Assembly: GCA_905250115.1 (NCBI GenBank)
Contig: CAJNOI010000050.1
Coordinates: forward strand, 522,571 to 586,570
Direction of reading: 5' to 3'
From: Adineta steineri
Lineage: Eukaryota; Rotifera; Eurotatoria; Adinetida; Adinetidae
Length of the DNA: 64,000 bases
Positions 1-12,830 of this stretch are shown piece by piece (within the stretch, counting starts at the first letter, position 1; every line of letters begins with the position of its first letter). A model generated the notes under the pieces. It ran no database searches, had not been told where the DNA came from, and saw only the letters and a list, made by a program, of their open reading frames with translations. Both the position numbers and the translations under genes were made by a program.

Positions 1-828
1 GAATAGTAGTATCTTCATTTATTTCATCCGGATTATTCTCTTTATATTTAAATGTTTTTATAAAATATAAAATACCAGTAATAATGAGTAAAGTACCTAA
101 TAACGAAAAAACAAATAGTTATTTATAAAACATTGTAGATTTATTTTCTTACCAACAACGTGTAAATCAATTCGAATAGTTGACAAATGCCATGGTGGTA
201 TAAGAAATGGTAATGCTAAACCTATATAAATCATTGTTCTCACCCAATTGTCAATCGCAATACAACATATCCAATAGAAACATGTTTCACTTCTAAATTT
301 ATGTAATAACCAAAAGAATATTTTCAAATATATAATCAACATAATAGATAAAAACTGTGATTTACTCGGCAAAAATGATTAGCATGCATTTAAATAAAAA
401 ACCATCACCAATAAATAGCTCTTATTTTTTTTTTTATAATTTTCCATATTGCTACTATAAATTTTTTTTACCGAAAACAATCGATACAACAAGTAAGAAA
501 TTTATCAAATATCCAAAGTAGTTCCAAATAAGCAACGATAAATGTTACAATTCTATAATAAAGTTTTTACAAATCCTTGTTCTATAATCAATCAAATGAC
601 ATACGTGATATATATTCGAAAATTTAATGAACCTTCTCCTATCCATTCCAAATATGTGACAAAGCCGAGACCTTAATATATATTGAGAACTGGATTTATT
701 CTATTTTTCACTAGTCGAAACTAACCAATAAGTGTTAATAATCCGACAGTTCTCGCAAACGCTGTAATACATATAAATATGCCTCCTCTTCGTTGATGAG
801 TTTGATAAAACTCATTATCAATTATCAT
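1..828 (-). CDS. TMEM72-like four-span membrane protein (3' end outside window)
   Basis: Five exons can be read: 828-726, 671-605, 552-472, 292-153 and 96 down to the window edge. All four junctions are GT-AG and in phase. The protein starts MIIDNEFYQTHQRRGG and has four hydrophobic segments. The last one, GTLLIITGILYFIK, and the preceding LPFLIPPWHLS closely resemble, from memory, the end of the vertebrate TMEM72 membrane domain. The second segment carries acidic residues (AYLELLWIFDKF), as in that family. A charged cytoplasmic tail starts with KYKENNPDEINED and leaves the window. TMEM72 has no settled function, so none is proposed. The start is the first ATG of exon 1. Alternative: another tetraspan family with a similar layout. 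Confidence 0.62.
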
Positions 829-1337
829 CTAAAAGACAAACAGTGATCTTTGTAAAGATGTTTTTATCTAGTTTATTGTATGCAAAAAAATAGATAGACA
901 AATAAAGAAAAAAAAAGAAAACAACAACGCAAGTACACTATTTGTAGAGAACAAAACAGAAGAGAGAAAGAAAAACATGAACATAGAAAATGATAAATGG
1001 GATAATATCTTACAAAGAAATAGTAACAGAATTAAATTGTTTTTTGTTTGCCTACTTTTCTTTTCAATCACATACAGAAGAATAGCGTCTAAATCTGTAA
1101 TATTATATATGATTTAATAAATCATTAGATGGAACAAATAAATCATACGTTGAAATTTTCTATCACCGGAATGGGCTCGCAAGACATACAATTAAAGAAA
1201 GAAAGAAAGAAACAAAGAATAAATAATTATACACATGATGACTAAAACAAAGCAAAAGCATGCATTTTTATTTTATTTTATATTAGAAGATTTTGGGATG
1301 TGTATCACAGTCCCTTGTTGATGTATGATTTATCTTT
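829..1337. other. Intergenic, low-complexity A/T-rich
   Basis: This separates the TMEM72-like start from the 3' end of the Ser/Arg-Gln-rich gene, both on the minus strand. It should hold the 3' UTR of the latter and the promoter of the former. It contains A-rich runs and a GAAA tetranucleotide run near 1196-1212. No coding exon is seen. Confidence 0.5.
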
Positions 1338-1986
1338 TCATTTAGGTACATAAGGAATTTGAACAACACGCATTGCTTGTGGATTTTGTTGAGCGAGTAC
1401 AAGTTGTCCAGCTGAATTTTGCAAAAATATAGCACCACCTGATTGTTGCATGGCAGCTAATTGTTGAGCTTGAATTTGAGCAGCAAATAGTTGCTGTTGT
1501 TGTTGTTGTTGTTGCAGTTGTACTTGTTGCATTAAAGCGGATGATGAATAAGCCATAGGTTGTCGAATAACTTGTACAAGTTGTCCATTATGTTGAATAA
1601 ATTGAGGTTGTTGTTGTTGTTGTTGCTGTTGTGCTTGTAATAATTGAGCAGTTGGATATTCAATAAAATGTTGAATACCACCTAGATAATTAAAATCAAA
1701 TAAATAATGATATTATTTAGATAGGGAATTACCTTGAGGCGTTCGCATAGCTACAACACGTGGTTGCTGAACAGCAGTTTGCATTGGCATATACAATTGT
1801 TGTGATGGTTGAGCTATTTGTACTAATTGTGGATTCACATTTGCAGCTGTTTGAATCATCATTTGTTGTCCGTCTTGTGTAAGAACAGTTGTAGATCCAC
1901 CTGGTGTTGTATGACCAGGTGTTGAACAACTTTCACCACCACTTGACGCTGCTGAATTAGGTGACATTGACTGTTGCTGTTGCAGT

Positions 1987-2024
<38 letters not shown>

Positions 2025-5000
2025 TTGTTGTTGTTGTTGTTGCTGTTCGAATGTAAGGGAAGACATTTCAGAATTCGTTGCTATCTGTTGATTGGCTGTA
2101 GATGCCATTTGAAGTTGATGATAATTTGTTATCACAGGACTTGGTGCTGCAACAAGAAATGGACCCATCGACTAAAGATAAAAATGATAATCAAATTTCA
2201 ATTATAAAGAAATTAATTTTCGCTTACAGAAATTGTCGGTGATGAGATAATAGGCATCTGAATAAGTGGAAGTTCAGCTAATTGTTTTTGAGTTTCACGT
2301 TCTTCAATTAACTGTTGTGCTTGCATTTCACTAATTAAACCATGATTTTTAGCTGCATGAATTTCCGCACGATACTAAAAGAATTATTTAATAGCATAAT
2401 GTTGTTTTTTTTTCTAACTGAAAATAATACTTTTAAATCATTGAGCATTTCCATATTTTCTGGATCATCCATATCTGGCGGAGTAAATGAATGTTCTTTA
2501 TTAATTTTTTTCTAAAATAAATCACTTAATTTTAAAAAAATGAATTCTGTTAAAAACTTATTTACTTCAAATTCTGGTGGTAATTTTGGTCCAATCATTG
2601 GTTCACCATCACCATGATCCATATCTTCATTTTCTTCTTTTTTCAATGAATATGCAGGTGTTTGTAGTTTATTTTTTGCTTTCATATTTTTCTTTTGTCC
2701 CATAGGACGTTGTTGATTTTGATTTGTTGTAATAATAATTGGTTCAGTTTTAATTTCTTCATTTGGTATTATTGTAGTTGATGTTGCAGTTGTTTCTTCA
2801 ATAGTTTCTTCATTAGTTGTAGATTTTGGTTTTGCAGCAATAAGAACTCGTGGTTGTTTATTATTCGGTAGTTTTCGACCACCCGCACCTAATGTTGAAT
2901 TATATTTATTACCATTACGATTGGGTGATGACCGATGTAAATTGTCGTTTGATTGAGCACGACGACCACGTGCACCATTTCGTGCACCTCGACCACGGCG
3001 TGGCGCACCACCACCATTACCACGTCCTCCTTTTCCATTATTATTTGATTGCTGTTGATGATGATGACGATTGGAACGTCGAGAAGATTTTCTATTACGA
3101 CTTCGTGATCTTGATCGACTATGTGAACTACGTGATGATGTTGATGAACGAGAACTTCGTGAACTAGATGAACGACCTCGAGAATACGAACGAGATGAAC
3201 GACGACTACTTCGACTACTATGACGTCCACGATTATCACTTGAACTTGATGATGAATGTGATGATGAACCTAAACAACAAATAATTTTTTCTAGATTAAA
3301 AAAGAAAAAAAACTAACGTGATCGTCGACGTCGACGTCTTCGATGTGAACGACTTGATGATGAACGAGAACTGTCAGAAGATGTACTTGAATAAGAAGAT
3401 CGTGAACTTGATGATGATGAACGACGACGACGACGTCTATGTCTTCGACGACTACTATGTCGTCTTCGCCTTGATGATGATGCTGATGTTGATCGAGATT
3501 CTTTATCATCATCACCATCACCATTTTTTTCATCTGATTTTTTTTCATTAGTTGTTGAAGCAACAGGTTCTTCATTTTTAATTATTTCTGGTTTGATATT
3601 TTCATCAGGTATTATTGATACTGTTGTTGTTGTTGTTGACGTTGCTGGCAATTCAACTATTGTCGTTGTTGTTGCTGCCGTTGATTCAGTTGCATCGCCT
3701 AAGAAAATTAAAACCAATATGAATTTATATTTTATCTCATCTTTTAAAGTTAAAGTTTAGATCGAAAAAAATGATGAAATACAAAATGGGCGCTTGCGTG
3801 TATATATATATATATACATATATGTATGTGTTTAAGATGGATTTGGCTTGACATGCGTCAGAAAAGCAAAGAGCTCAGTTACTAGAGCGGTAATATGAGC
3901 GACAAAATAATACATTATATCACATCGTAAATAGCAATAGATAAAGAAGAAAGGAAAATAATATGAGATCTCTTGCCTTAACAAATATAAATTCGTCGAA
4001 TGTAGCCTATAGAGAAGTGAGAGCAGTAAAGCAAAGCTAGACAAATAATAATAATGTCTGTATATAAATTTTTCTTAAAAATATCTCAGTTTTAATTTCA
4101 TATATGTTGAAAAACATTTGTTTTTCTTTAAAATATTAAAATAAGTAATGAAAACAAAAATGATAGGTTCTAGAAATGTTAACATACTTTCTGATATTTT
4201 TGGTTTTTTTATTCGACTGTTGTTTTTCTCATTTTCATCACCTGATGATGATGAATGTGAGTGATTTGGTGGATCATTTGGTTTATGTAAACGTTTCTTT
4301 TTTGTTGAAGCCATTGTTGGAACTGTTTCATCTTCATTATTTCCAACATCATTGGATACAGGCGAAGTTTTTAATGGAAGATTTTGTGTACGATTAAATT
4401 TAAATTGTATAGGTCCTGATATACTTCCTGTATTATTCATTCGACATATACGTTCAATTTGTTCATCTTCTTCACTTCCACCACTTGATTGATCCCAATT
4501 ATTCATTGTTAATTTTGATGATGTTGCATCCAGTAATGCTAATTGTTCTTCAAATTGTTTTGTTGCTAAATCTTCTGTTGGATTAGGATTTGTTGTTGAT
4601 GTTGGCGAAAGTTTATTATTTTCATTAGTAATATTGATTTGTTTCGTTGTTCGTATTACAGAAGATGGAACAAGTTGTTCTTTAGCTGTCAAACGTGAAC
4701 GTGAACCTTGACGTAAGATGGTTGGCATAACAGGTGGTGGCGAATGTGATAAGGGTAAATTCGTTTTTACAATTGGACTACTTGTCGTTATTTTTTCATC
4801 AAGTTCATCGTATAAATTTGAAGTTGGAAGTGGCGGTGGCGGTGGTGGTGGTGGTTGAGATATTTTTTCCTCAGGTGGCGGAAGTGGAGGAGCATCTGAA
4901 TTTGTATGATGTTTTTCATCTTGGTTTTTCTTTGATTTATGCTGTTTCTTTTTACGTTTTCGAGATTTTTCTAAACAAAAAAACATTAAAGAATTTTTTT

Positions 5001-7490
5001 TTGTATAAATAGACTTTTTACCTTCATGGTTTTTAGAATTTGATTTCGAACTCTAAATAAAATATAAAATATGTGTTATAAATATGTTCAATTAACAAAA
5101 AAACAACAACACATCTACTTGCCATAGACCTTTAATTGAGTACAAATTTAGAAAAAAAAGAATATTTAAGAAAATACTAAACTCTTTACATCATGTTTTT
5201 TCTCAAACTAACTGAAAATATTTTAGATAAAATTATGTGACTTACATTTTTCGATTTTTTTGATACTTTATCATTTGTTGTTGGTGATGATTCTATTGAA
5301 AAATAAATCAAACAAAACAAGTAAATAAATATTCTCTATAATAGTTTGTTTTTTTATATAAGATCCAATATGAATCGATTGGGGAAAATAGTTGCGCGAG
5401 CATACAGTTTTAGCTAGACTAAAAAAAATGCATTGTGTTATGGCACAGAGAAGAGAGAGATATATATATATAATATAGATATATAGACAAAAAAAATACC
5501 TCGTTTTTTTTATCCTCCTGAAAAACAAAAGAAAATATACAAAACAGAGCACGACAATCGACTATAAAATATAAATAACACACAAACACACTTGACAGAG
5601 AGAGATATGAAAAGAATTCTTTTTTTTCTGGTTTTTTAAATTTAATATTACGAGAAGAAATAAAAATAAAACAAGAAGATATTATACATGCAAATAATAA
5701 AGCAAGCTAGAGGACAATAGGTTAACGTGCATATTGATTTAATATTATTATGTTAGTAATTTACTGTATTTTTAATTACAGTGCAGAAATAAAACACGAT
5801 TACCTCACCGTTTTGGTTTTTTATCGGGCTTTTTTATGGTCAGTATAATCTGCTGGCTATAAGCATAGAGAATTAGCGATAGGAGAGAATCAAACAAAAT
5901 AAGAAAACATATCACAACAAAGAAAGTCAAAAGAATAGTGTAAAATAAATTTCGTTTAGTTTTATTTTTACTTTTTTTTATTTTTTTGTATAAAGAAAAA
6001 GTAAAAAAAAAATATTATTTATAAAAAATAATGATTTTTACCTCTTGAATATGTATATGTTCAAAGACTAAAGTTGGTAAAAAAAATAAGAGGATTGATC
6101 ATTTCGAATTTTTAAATTAAAAAATGTGTGTTGTTTTTTTTTTATTCAAAGAAGGCTATATGTGATGTAGTGCAGCAAAATAACGTAATCAAAATATTAA
6201 AACTAAGTAAATTATATATTGGTGCATTAAAGAAAAATAAAATCAAGCAATCATGCAAAAATAAAAATTAAGAAGCAAATATGATACAATATATGTTGTC
6301 AATATAATTATAACCAACCGATATATTTATAAAAGAATATTTATCTTTATACTTCTTTCCTATAATAAGAGAATAGAGAAAGAAAATATGTCTTTTGCTC
6401 GTATTGAATTTTCTGTTGATAATTTAAAGCTTTATATATAATGTACCTCACAAAACTTGCCTATCCAATGAGCAAAGCATATCAATGTACACACAAATTC
6501 ACAAAAAGCATTAGGGAAAGAAGAAGCATGGTAGATCTTTTTTTTTGTCAGTAAAGGAATTTGGAGGCAGTTACTGATCTGCTGTACAACATATTTGACA
6601 ATTGACCATTGTGGAAGAAGATGATGATGATGATGATGGTTGAATCCATGAATAGAAAACAAAAACAGAATATGTATATATATAAACATCTTAGCATGCA
6701 CAATCACATCGTGTTCAAAGTAAGCAATGATAAAAAGCAGCAGCAGCAATGCGAGTCAATAAAGCATAGATAGATAAATATATAGAAACATGCAAAGAAG
6801 ACCAACAAATAAGTGATAGAATATACACACAAAATAAATGTGAAATAGTTATTTAATGTTAGTATAGTAGAATTAATAGTTCTGTTTTTTTTTTATTATT
6901 ATTAAATGTTGATTAATCTGTTGTTTTTGCTGTTTTGTTGGGCAAATCTACGCGCGCACAACACTCACGAACAACAACAACAACAAGAACAACATGAACA
7001 GAAAAAATGAAGAAAATATATGACTATTGTAGATCTCTCTCTCCTCCAGCCTGTATATTTTTTTTATGTTCGTTTTACACGCCAAGCATCATCATCCTAA
7101 TATCTTATTTTATTTCGTTTTTGTTTTTGAAATATATTACACTTACGGTATATAAGAAATCTCAACTGTCTTCTTCATCTTCTTCTGTATGTTTATGAAC
7201 AGAGAAAGAGAAAAAAGAACGAGAAGAGAAAAAGGCATATTACCTTCTTTTTTTCAAACATGATCACTAGAATAGAGCAGGCATCAACAACATCGGTATA
7301 AAACTTCAATTGTCAAATAGAGAGATGAAAATTAATTCTCCCCCAAAAGAAAAAAATAGAATACAAATCCGATGTTCTTTCCATTTTTATACAAATAGAA
7401 ACTTATAGGTATTATTTTACCTTTCGATGTCGATGAAGAAGCAACAACCACAGTTGGACGTATACTTGTATTGCTAGTTTTTGAAGACAT
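1338..7490 (-). CDS. Ser/Arg-rich and Gln-rich nuclear protein, 1,008 residues, family not recognised
   Basis: Ten exons join in phase: 7490-7421, 5292-5246, 5052-5022, 4970-4188, 3698-3318, 3269-2566, 2511-2431, 2374-2228, 2171-1733 and 1681-1338 (3,027 bases). The N-terminus is Lys/Ser-rich. Exon 4 has a poly-Pro stretch near 4800-4860. Exons 5 and 6 encode a long Ser/Arg region (runs of SRSSSS and RRRRR) followed by RGG-like segments. Exon 9 has an uninterrupted poly-Gln of about 20 residues, and exon 10 is Gln-rich to the C-terminus. No folded domain is visible apart from a charged, probably helical stretch in exon 8. The composition fits an RNA-processing or transcription cofactor, but that is inference. 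The first intron (7420-5293, 2.1 kb) is by far the largest of the gene. Confidence 0.72.
1974..2045. repeat. CAG/CAA triplet tract encoding poly-Gln
   Basis: On the minus strand, CAG and CAA codons alternate irregularly, giving an uninterrupted Gln run. Because the codons are mixed, it is not a pure CAG array and is probably fairly stable. Shorter Gln tracts of the same gene lie at about 1494-1515 and 1608-1634. Confidence 0.85.
5293..7420 (-). other. 2.1-kb first intron, low complexity
   Basis: The donor GT is at 7420-7419 and the acceptor AG at 5294-5293. The intron is rich in T- and A-runs, an AT dinucleotide run near 5459-5486, a GATGAT run near 6619-6640 and CT-rich stretches near 7030-7200. 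No in-phase exon with good splice sites was found inside, but a small alternative exon cannot be excluded. At about 30 times the usual intron length here, it could host regulatory elements or an insertion. Confidence 0.5.
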
Positions 7491-8029
7491 CGTTGTATTA
7501 TTGATTTAATTCTATTGATAAATAAAACAAAAATAAGTTTCATGTGACATATATTTTTCCTATCATACGTAATCGTTCTATCAAACAAGCGAATTAAACC
7601 ATACACAAGTTATTATTTTCTAGAAAAAAACCAAATAGAAATATAATATGATTCGAAAATTTTTGAGTAAAAAAAACTACATGAGTTCGTTGATGATTTC
7701 AAAAAAATAGAATGAATGATAAAAGAAGAAAAAAAAACAACAACCTTGTATCGGATATTAGCCATATATGAAATATATAAACCTCTATGTTAACTGTCTG
7801 TTATACAAAATAAAAATACTAGCGACATCTATAAATTTACCATAAATTTTTATATTTATCATATTTTTTTTCGAAATTAGAGTTTTTGCTTTAATTAGAT
7901 TTTTTAATTAAAATTATAATGTTCTCCATAGAATTAGCGGGCAGAGAAATTTTAAAATCTATAGTCTCTTGACCAGATTATAAGAACTATTTGACTTTCA
8001 GTAAAGAACATAAGCATTGCAAATATATG

Positions 8030-8262
8030 TTATATTTTTTCACCATCAAATTGATTGCTTTCATATGCAAAAAGAGAAAAATCATAATATGAATATACTT
8101 TATTGAAGTATCTCTTCAATTCTATCATAGATTTTTTTTGACAAATATTAGACACTTTCTTTTTTCGTATTATTAAATCTAATATTTCAAGTTCACTAAA
8201 AGCTTTGTTGATGTATTCTTCCTTATTTCTCATTGTTCGTTTTTCTTTTTGTGTTCTGGCCA
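8030..8262 (-). CDS. Possible small hypothetical protein (77 residues)
   Basis: An open frame starts at an ATG at 8262 (MARTQKEKRTMRN) and ends at a TAA at 8030. It lies in the 0.93-kb divergent space between the Ser/Arg-Gln-rich gene and the Cys-rich gene. It is rich in Lys, Ile and Phe, as chance frames in this AT-rich DNA are. No motif is recognised. It may be spurious. Confidence 0.15.
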
Positions 8263-8421
8263 TGAAAAAATAACATTGATGTCGAACGAAAAAAAAAAAC
8301 TGAAATAAAAGAAATGTTGAATAGCATATTTTTTCTTGTCTTATCGGCAAAACTGACAGGTGGGAGGTAGTGTGTTGAAATCATAAAGAAACAAAATAAC
8401 AGATCGTCATTATTTTCTACA

Positions 8422-8791
8422 ATGTGTCGATGGGGTTGCGATAATTTTGAATCTGTAAGAAGATCGATTATTGTTTAATCTTCTTAGATAGTTTTCTTAT
8501 TTTACAGACATACATGTGTAAATTTTGTGGTACACGTTTTTGTTCTGAATGTCTTCGTGGTGATTTTAATGGATTGATGACACAAGGCGATCATTGTCGT
8601 AAATGTAATCAGGTGAAATTTATATTAAATCGAAATCGTGTTTTTTTTTTACTTTAAAATATTGGTTTTAGACGAAATGTCAAGGAAAACGTGTGGAAAT
8701 TATTACATTTGCACCTGGCAGTGAACCGAAAGGTTCAAAAAAAACTGGCAAAGGCAAAGCAGCAGGAAGCAAAAAATCGAAAAAGAAATAA
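8422..8791 (+). CDS. Small Cys-rich zinc-binding protein (85 residues)
   Basis: Three exons, 8422-8454, 8508-8612 and 8672-8791, join in phase 0. The protein begins MCRWGCDNFES. Exon 2 carries CKFCGTRFCSECLRG and then CRKC, followed by CQG in exon 3. This is a treble-clef or RING-like arrangement of Cys pairs that would bind two zinc ions. The tail is a basic Gly/Lys/Ser stretch ending in KKSKKK. I know the general look (short animal proteins with CxxC pairs and a basic tail) but cannot name the family. Introns of 53 and 59 bases are typical of the window. The tail suggests RNA binding or nuclear location; this is inference. Confidence 0.72.
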
Positions 8792-9369
8792 TATTCATTC
8801 TAGGACTTCTATTATGTTGTATTTTTTTTTCTCTTATTCAAGGTTATAAGAAAACAAGATGGACATACAATGATATCAAATCACATATTCTGTTTTAGCT
8901 CATTTTTCCATTATAAAATAAGAAACCGAGACAATGTATTCGAATTTGCCTGTCTAATCAAAAAGGCAAATCACTTCGCTTCAGTGACAACTAGAATATT
9001 AACGAGGAATAAAAAAAGAAACGACAGATAGGCAAGACAATGAGAGAGAAACAAATGTTAATTACGAATAACATACAATATGAATACGAACATTATCTTT
9101 AAACCAAAAAAGAAGAAGAAGGAAATCCATCTCGTCTTTTGGAGATGGTAATGACAGACAGTATAGAGAAAAATATGAGTAGAGATGTCTAATCTCGATT
9201 TACTCATATTTTGAAATGGCTTCTTCAAACTGACAGGAAATATTACATTCTTGTTCTTTTCGTTCCTATCGAGTTCTATATTTACAAAAAGTATTTTTTG
9301 CTTAGTATTCAGACCTAATCATATATATTTGCCCATTATTTTCTTGTTATCCTACAATCATTCAAACAG

Positions 9370-12300
9370 TTAACATCGGTACAACTGTCGCCAGTGCGCG
9401 ATCTGCATGTGAAAGTCGTCGTCGTTCAGGACGTGATTCAATGAGTTCAATAATACATGGTCGCCCATCAGTACCTTCACCTACAAATAAAAAATCTCCT
9501 CCAACTGCTTCAAGTTCAACATCAACAACAAATATGAATACGAAACGAGCTACATCAAGCGGAAATATTCCTAATACAACTGTTTCAACACTAAAAAAAG
9601 AATCATCAAGTGGATTTAATTATCAAAATTTAACTGAAACATCACCAATAAATGTACCAAAAACAAAAATAAAACCTGTTCGTTCACATAGTTCAACAAA
9701 TGCTGAACTTAGTTATCATTTACAACAATTAAAAGGTTTAGGTAAAATCAAAACAACAATTGGTGGTGATGATCGAAATAATGATGAAGAACGTATACGT
9801 TTAACATCATCAAATCTTAAAGTTGAATGTGATGAAAATGGAACTGGAACATCAATACATACAACAATGGAAGCTACTATTGAATTACCTGTCTCATGGA
9901 AACCAGCAGTACAACAAGTTACTATACAACGAGAATCATGGGATCATAAAATTGAATTTCTTCTTGCTGTTATTGGCTATGCTGTTGATTTGGGTAGAAT
10001 TCACTTTCTTCCAGTTCTAGAAATGATTGTAATGTTTCGATTTTCTTCATTTAAGGTAATGTTTGGCGATTTCCAACAGCCGTTTATATGAATGGTGGTG
10101 GAGCATTTTTCATACCATATTTTATTCTTTTAATATTTGGTGGATTGCCATTATTCTAGTATGTATAGTTTTGTGAAGAACATGAGCTAGCAGAATATAG
10201 TGTTATCTCTATTATTTAGTATGGAACTTGCTCTTGGTCAATATCATCGATCAGGTGTATTTACTGTTTGGACACATGCAAGTTTTAATTTTTTTTTAAA
10301 TATTAAATTTTCTAACTTATTTATCTTTGTAGATTTGTCCATTAGTAAAAGGAGTTGGTTGGGCAACAGTATTAATTAATTTTATGATGGCCATGTTTTA
10401 TAATACGATAATATCATGGGCTGTTTATTATCTAGTTATGTCATTTAATGGTTTTCGATCTGAATTACCATGGAAAGGTTGTCATCATGCATGGAATACA
10501 GAATGTTGTGTTGCAGCTGATGTAAAAGAATATCAATATACGAAACAATTAGCTAATTCAACAAAAAAAATCTTAAATGCAACTGCAACTCGTGCAACAT
10601 CAATATTTACAACAGCAACAACAACAGTAAAACCAAGAAATTGTACACGATTGGTTTATTCAACTGAAGAATATTTTTAGTAAAGTTTTATTAGAAAATT
10701 TAAATTATTTTGTTTCGCTAATGAATTCTCTCTTTTTTTCTTTCATACACAAGTCGACGTGTTCAAGAAGTAGATAAAGCTGATTCATTTAATAATTTAG
10801 GAAAAATAAAATGGGAACTTGCTCTATGTCTATTTGTTGTCTTTATTTTTGTGTATTTTGCACTTTGGAAAGGAATTAAAAGTTCTGGAAAAGTATATTA
10901 TATTAAATACTATAAACACATGTATAACTTTATTTTGTTTTTTGTCTTATTAGGCAGTATGGATTACTGCTATTGCACCCTATGTTATTCTATTGATTTT
11001 ATTATTCCGTGGTGTTACATTATCAGGTTCATTAGTTGGAATTCAATATTATCTGCAACCTCGACTGGAATTATTAAAAAGTTTTTCAGTAAAATGAGAT
11101 TTTCTTATTTAAATTATATATTTATTTTTTTGTATCATGTTAATAGATTTGGAATGCAGCAGCTACTCAAATATTTTTCTCACTTGGACCAGGTTTTGGT
11201 GTTCTTTTAGCATTGTCATCATACAATAAATTTCATAATAATTGCTATCGGTAAATATAATTTTTTTTCTATCACTGATATATTTTCTTATTGATGTAGA
11301 GATGCATTAATTACAAGTTCAATTAATTGTGCAACATCAGTTCTAGCTGGACTTGTTGTTTTTTCAACACTTGGTCATATGGCTGATGTATCAAGAAAAA
11401 CTATTGATCAAGTTATTGAAGAAAAAGGTATATATACATATAAATACTTGAAAAATGTTTTATTTAAAAATATATTAGGTTCGGAACTTGTTTTTATTGT
11501 ATATCCACATACAATTGCATTGATGAATTGGTCAACATTATGGGCTATACTTTTCTTTTTCATGCTAATTACATTAGGCATTGATAGTACAGTTAGTATT
11601 TATTTTTTTCAGTAATAATATAAAAGAAAACTATGGCATTAAATTTAGTTTGGTGGTCTTGAATCAATTATTACTGGTTTATGCGATGAATTTCCGAATC
11701 TACTTGGACGTCATCGATCTGTATTTGTCTTTTTTGTACTTGTCATATGTTACTTAGGCGCATTACCAACATGTACTTATGGTGGCGATTATATTGTCAA
11801 TTTAATGAATGAAATAGCTGTTGCACCTGCACTTCTACTTGTCGTATTCGTTGAATGCATTGCTGTATCATGGTTTTATGGTAATATTTTTCGAACGGAA
11901 TATAAAAAATCTTTATTAAAAATTCCATTAGGTGTCAATCGATTTTCCAATGATATTAAAGCAATGATTGGTACACGACCATCATTATTCTGGCGAGCAA
12001 TTTGGTATGTTGTCAGTCCAATATTTCTACTCGTATGTAAATTTATTCAAGAATATTTTTTCTATATTAAACTATTTCTATAGATGATATTCTGTATTTC
12101 AATGAATACTTTTCTTTCTGGTAATATTGAAATCAAGAAAATAAATTTAAATGATTTACCAACTAATGTTAAAATATGGTCGTATCTTATGGTATTTGTT
12201 CCGATGTTATGTATTCCAGGTTATGCTATTTATAAACTTATAATTACGCCTGGAAAAGATTTTGATGAGGTAAATAAAATCGTTTTTGATAATTTACTGT

Positions 12301-12420
12301 TTAATTTATTTCTAGCGTCTTCAACGAGCATGTAAACCTGAAGAAACAATAATTGAACAAATTACTTCTTCATCTCCTACTGAACAACAACAACAACAAG
12401 ATAAAATTGAAGATCTCTAA
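9370..12420 (+). CDS. SLC6A4-like: SLC6 sodium/chloride-dependent monoamine transporter, SERT-like
   Basis: This encodes a 12-helix plasma-membrane symporter that takes up a monoamine with Na+ and Cl-. TM1 reads GYAVDLGNVWRFP across an intron, with the Asp that marks monoamine transporters. It is followed by NGGGAF and then [15 protein letters not shown]. Helix 6 has [18 protein letters not shown], helix 8 has TLGIDST followed by [16 protein letters not shown], and helices 10-12 end with LIITPG as in SERT. The large loop between TM3 and TM4 has the usual Cys pair and N-glycosylation sites. The Ser/Thr-rich N-terminal tail is long. An exon opens at 9370 after an acceptor AG; ATG 9441 is in frame, but a further 5' exon may supply the true start. 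The C-terminus has a short poly-Gln run. No breaks were seen. Serotonin is the likeliest substrate, by similarity. Confidence 0.88.
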
Positions 12421-12490
12421 TTATTTTATTTTACAAATTAGAAAGAAGAGAAAAAAAAGACAATAGATTATATTAATTAACAAATAATTT
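12421..12490. other. 70-base convergent gap
   Basis: This lies between the stop codon of the transporter and that of the small minus-strand protein. It is A-rich. The two transcripts probably overlap at their 3' ends or share a bidirectional polyadenylation region. Confidence 0.5.
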
Positions 12491-12830
12491 TTATTGTTCA
12501 CTACTTGGTGGTAATGGTTTCTTTAACTGTTCATCGACAGATTGACCAAGAATGCGTGTACTTGCAGACCCTGTTTTTGTTGTTTTGTAAAAGAAAAGAA
12601 AATATTTAAAAAAAAACCAAAAATACTAATCTTATTTAAATAAATATTTTACCTCCTAGTAGTTCTGGACCAGCTTGACCACATATTTTACTTCCTTTTT
12701 CACCACCAAGTCCAGCTTGTGGTCCTGTAGTTTCTTTATTTTCAACTACTTTTTTCGTGCCAAGATGTTGTTCATTATCTCCATAACCAATTGGATGATA
12801 AAGATCAGCTGAAGGTTTTTTATGAGGCAT
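12491..12830 (-). CDS. Small hydrophilic protein (85 residues), unknown
   Basis: Two exons, 12830-12653 and 12570-12491, join in frame by a GT-AG intron (258 coding bases). The product starts MPHKKPSADLYHPIGYGDNE and is rich in Gly, Lys, Pro and Glu. It has GPQAGLGGEKGSK in the middle and ends LPPSSEQ. It has no membrane segment, signal peptide or Cys pattern, and it looks disordered. I do not recognise the family. The good codon structure across the splice junction argues that it is real. Confidence 0.55.

Noticed and set aside
1974-2207. Open frame with a long poly-Leu run on the plus strand
   Set aside because: It is the exact complement of the poly-Gln codons of the minus-strand gene and has no independent start context or domain.
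2850-3551. His/Val/Asp-rich frames on both strands
   Set aside because: They are out-of-frame readings of the Ser/Arg codon repeats in the minus-strand gene.
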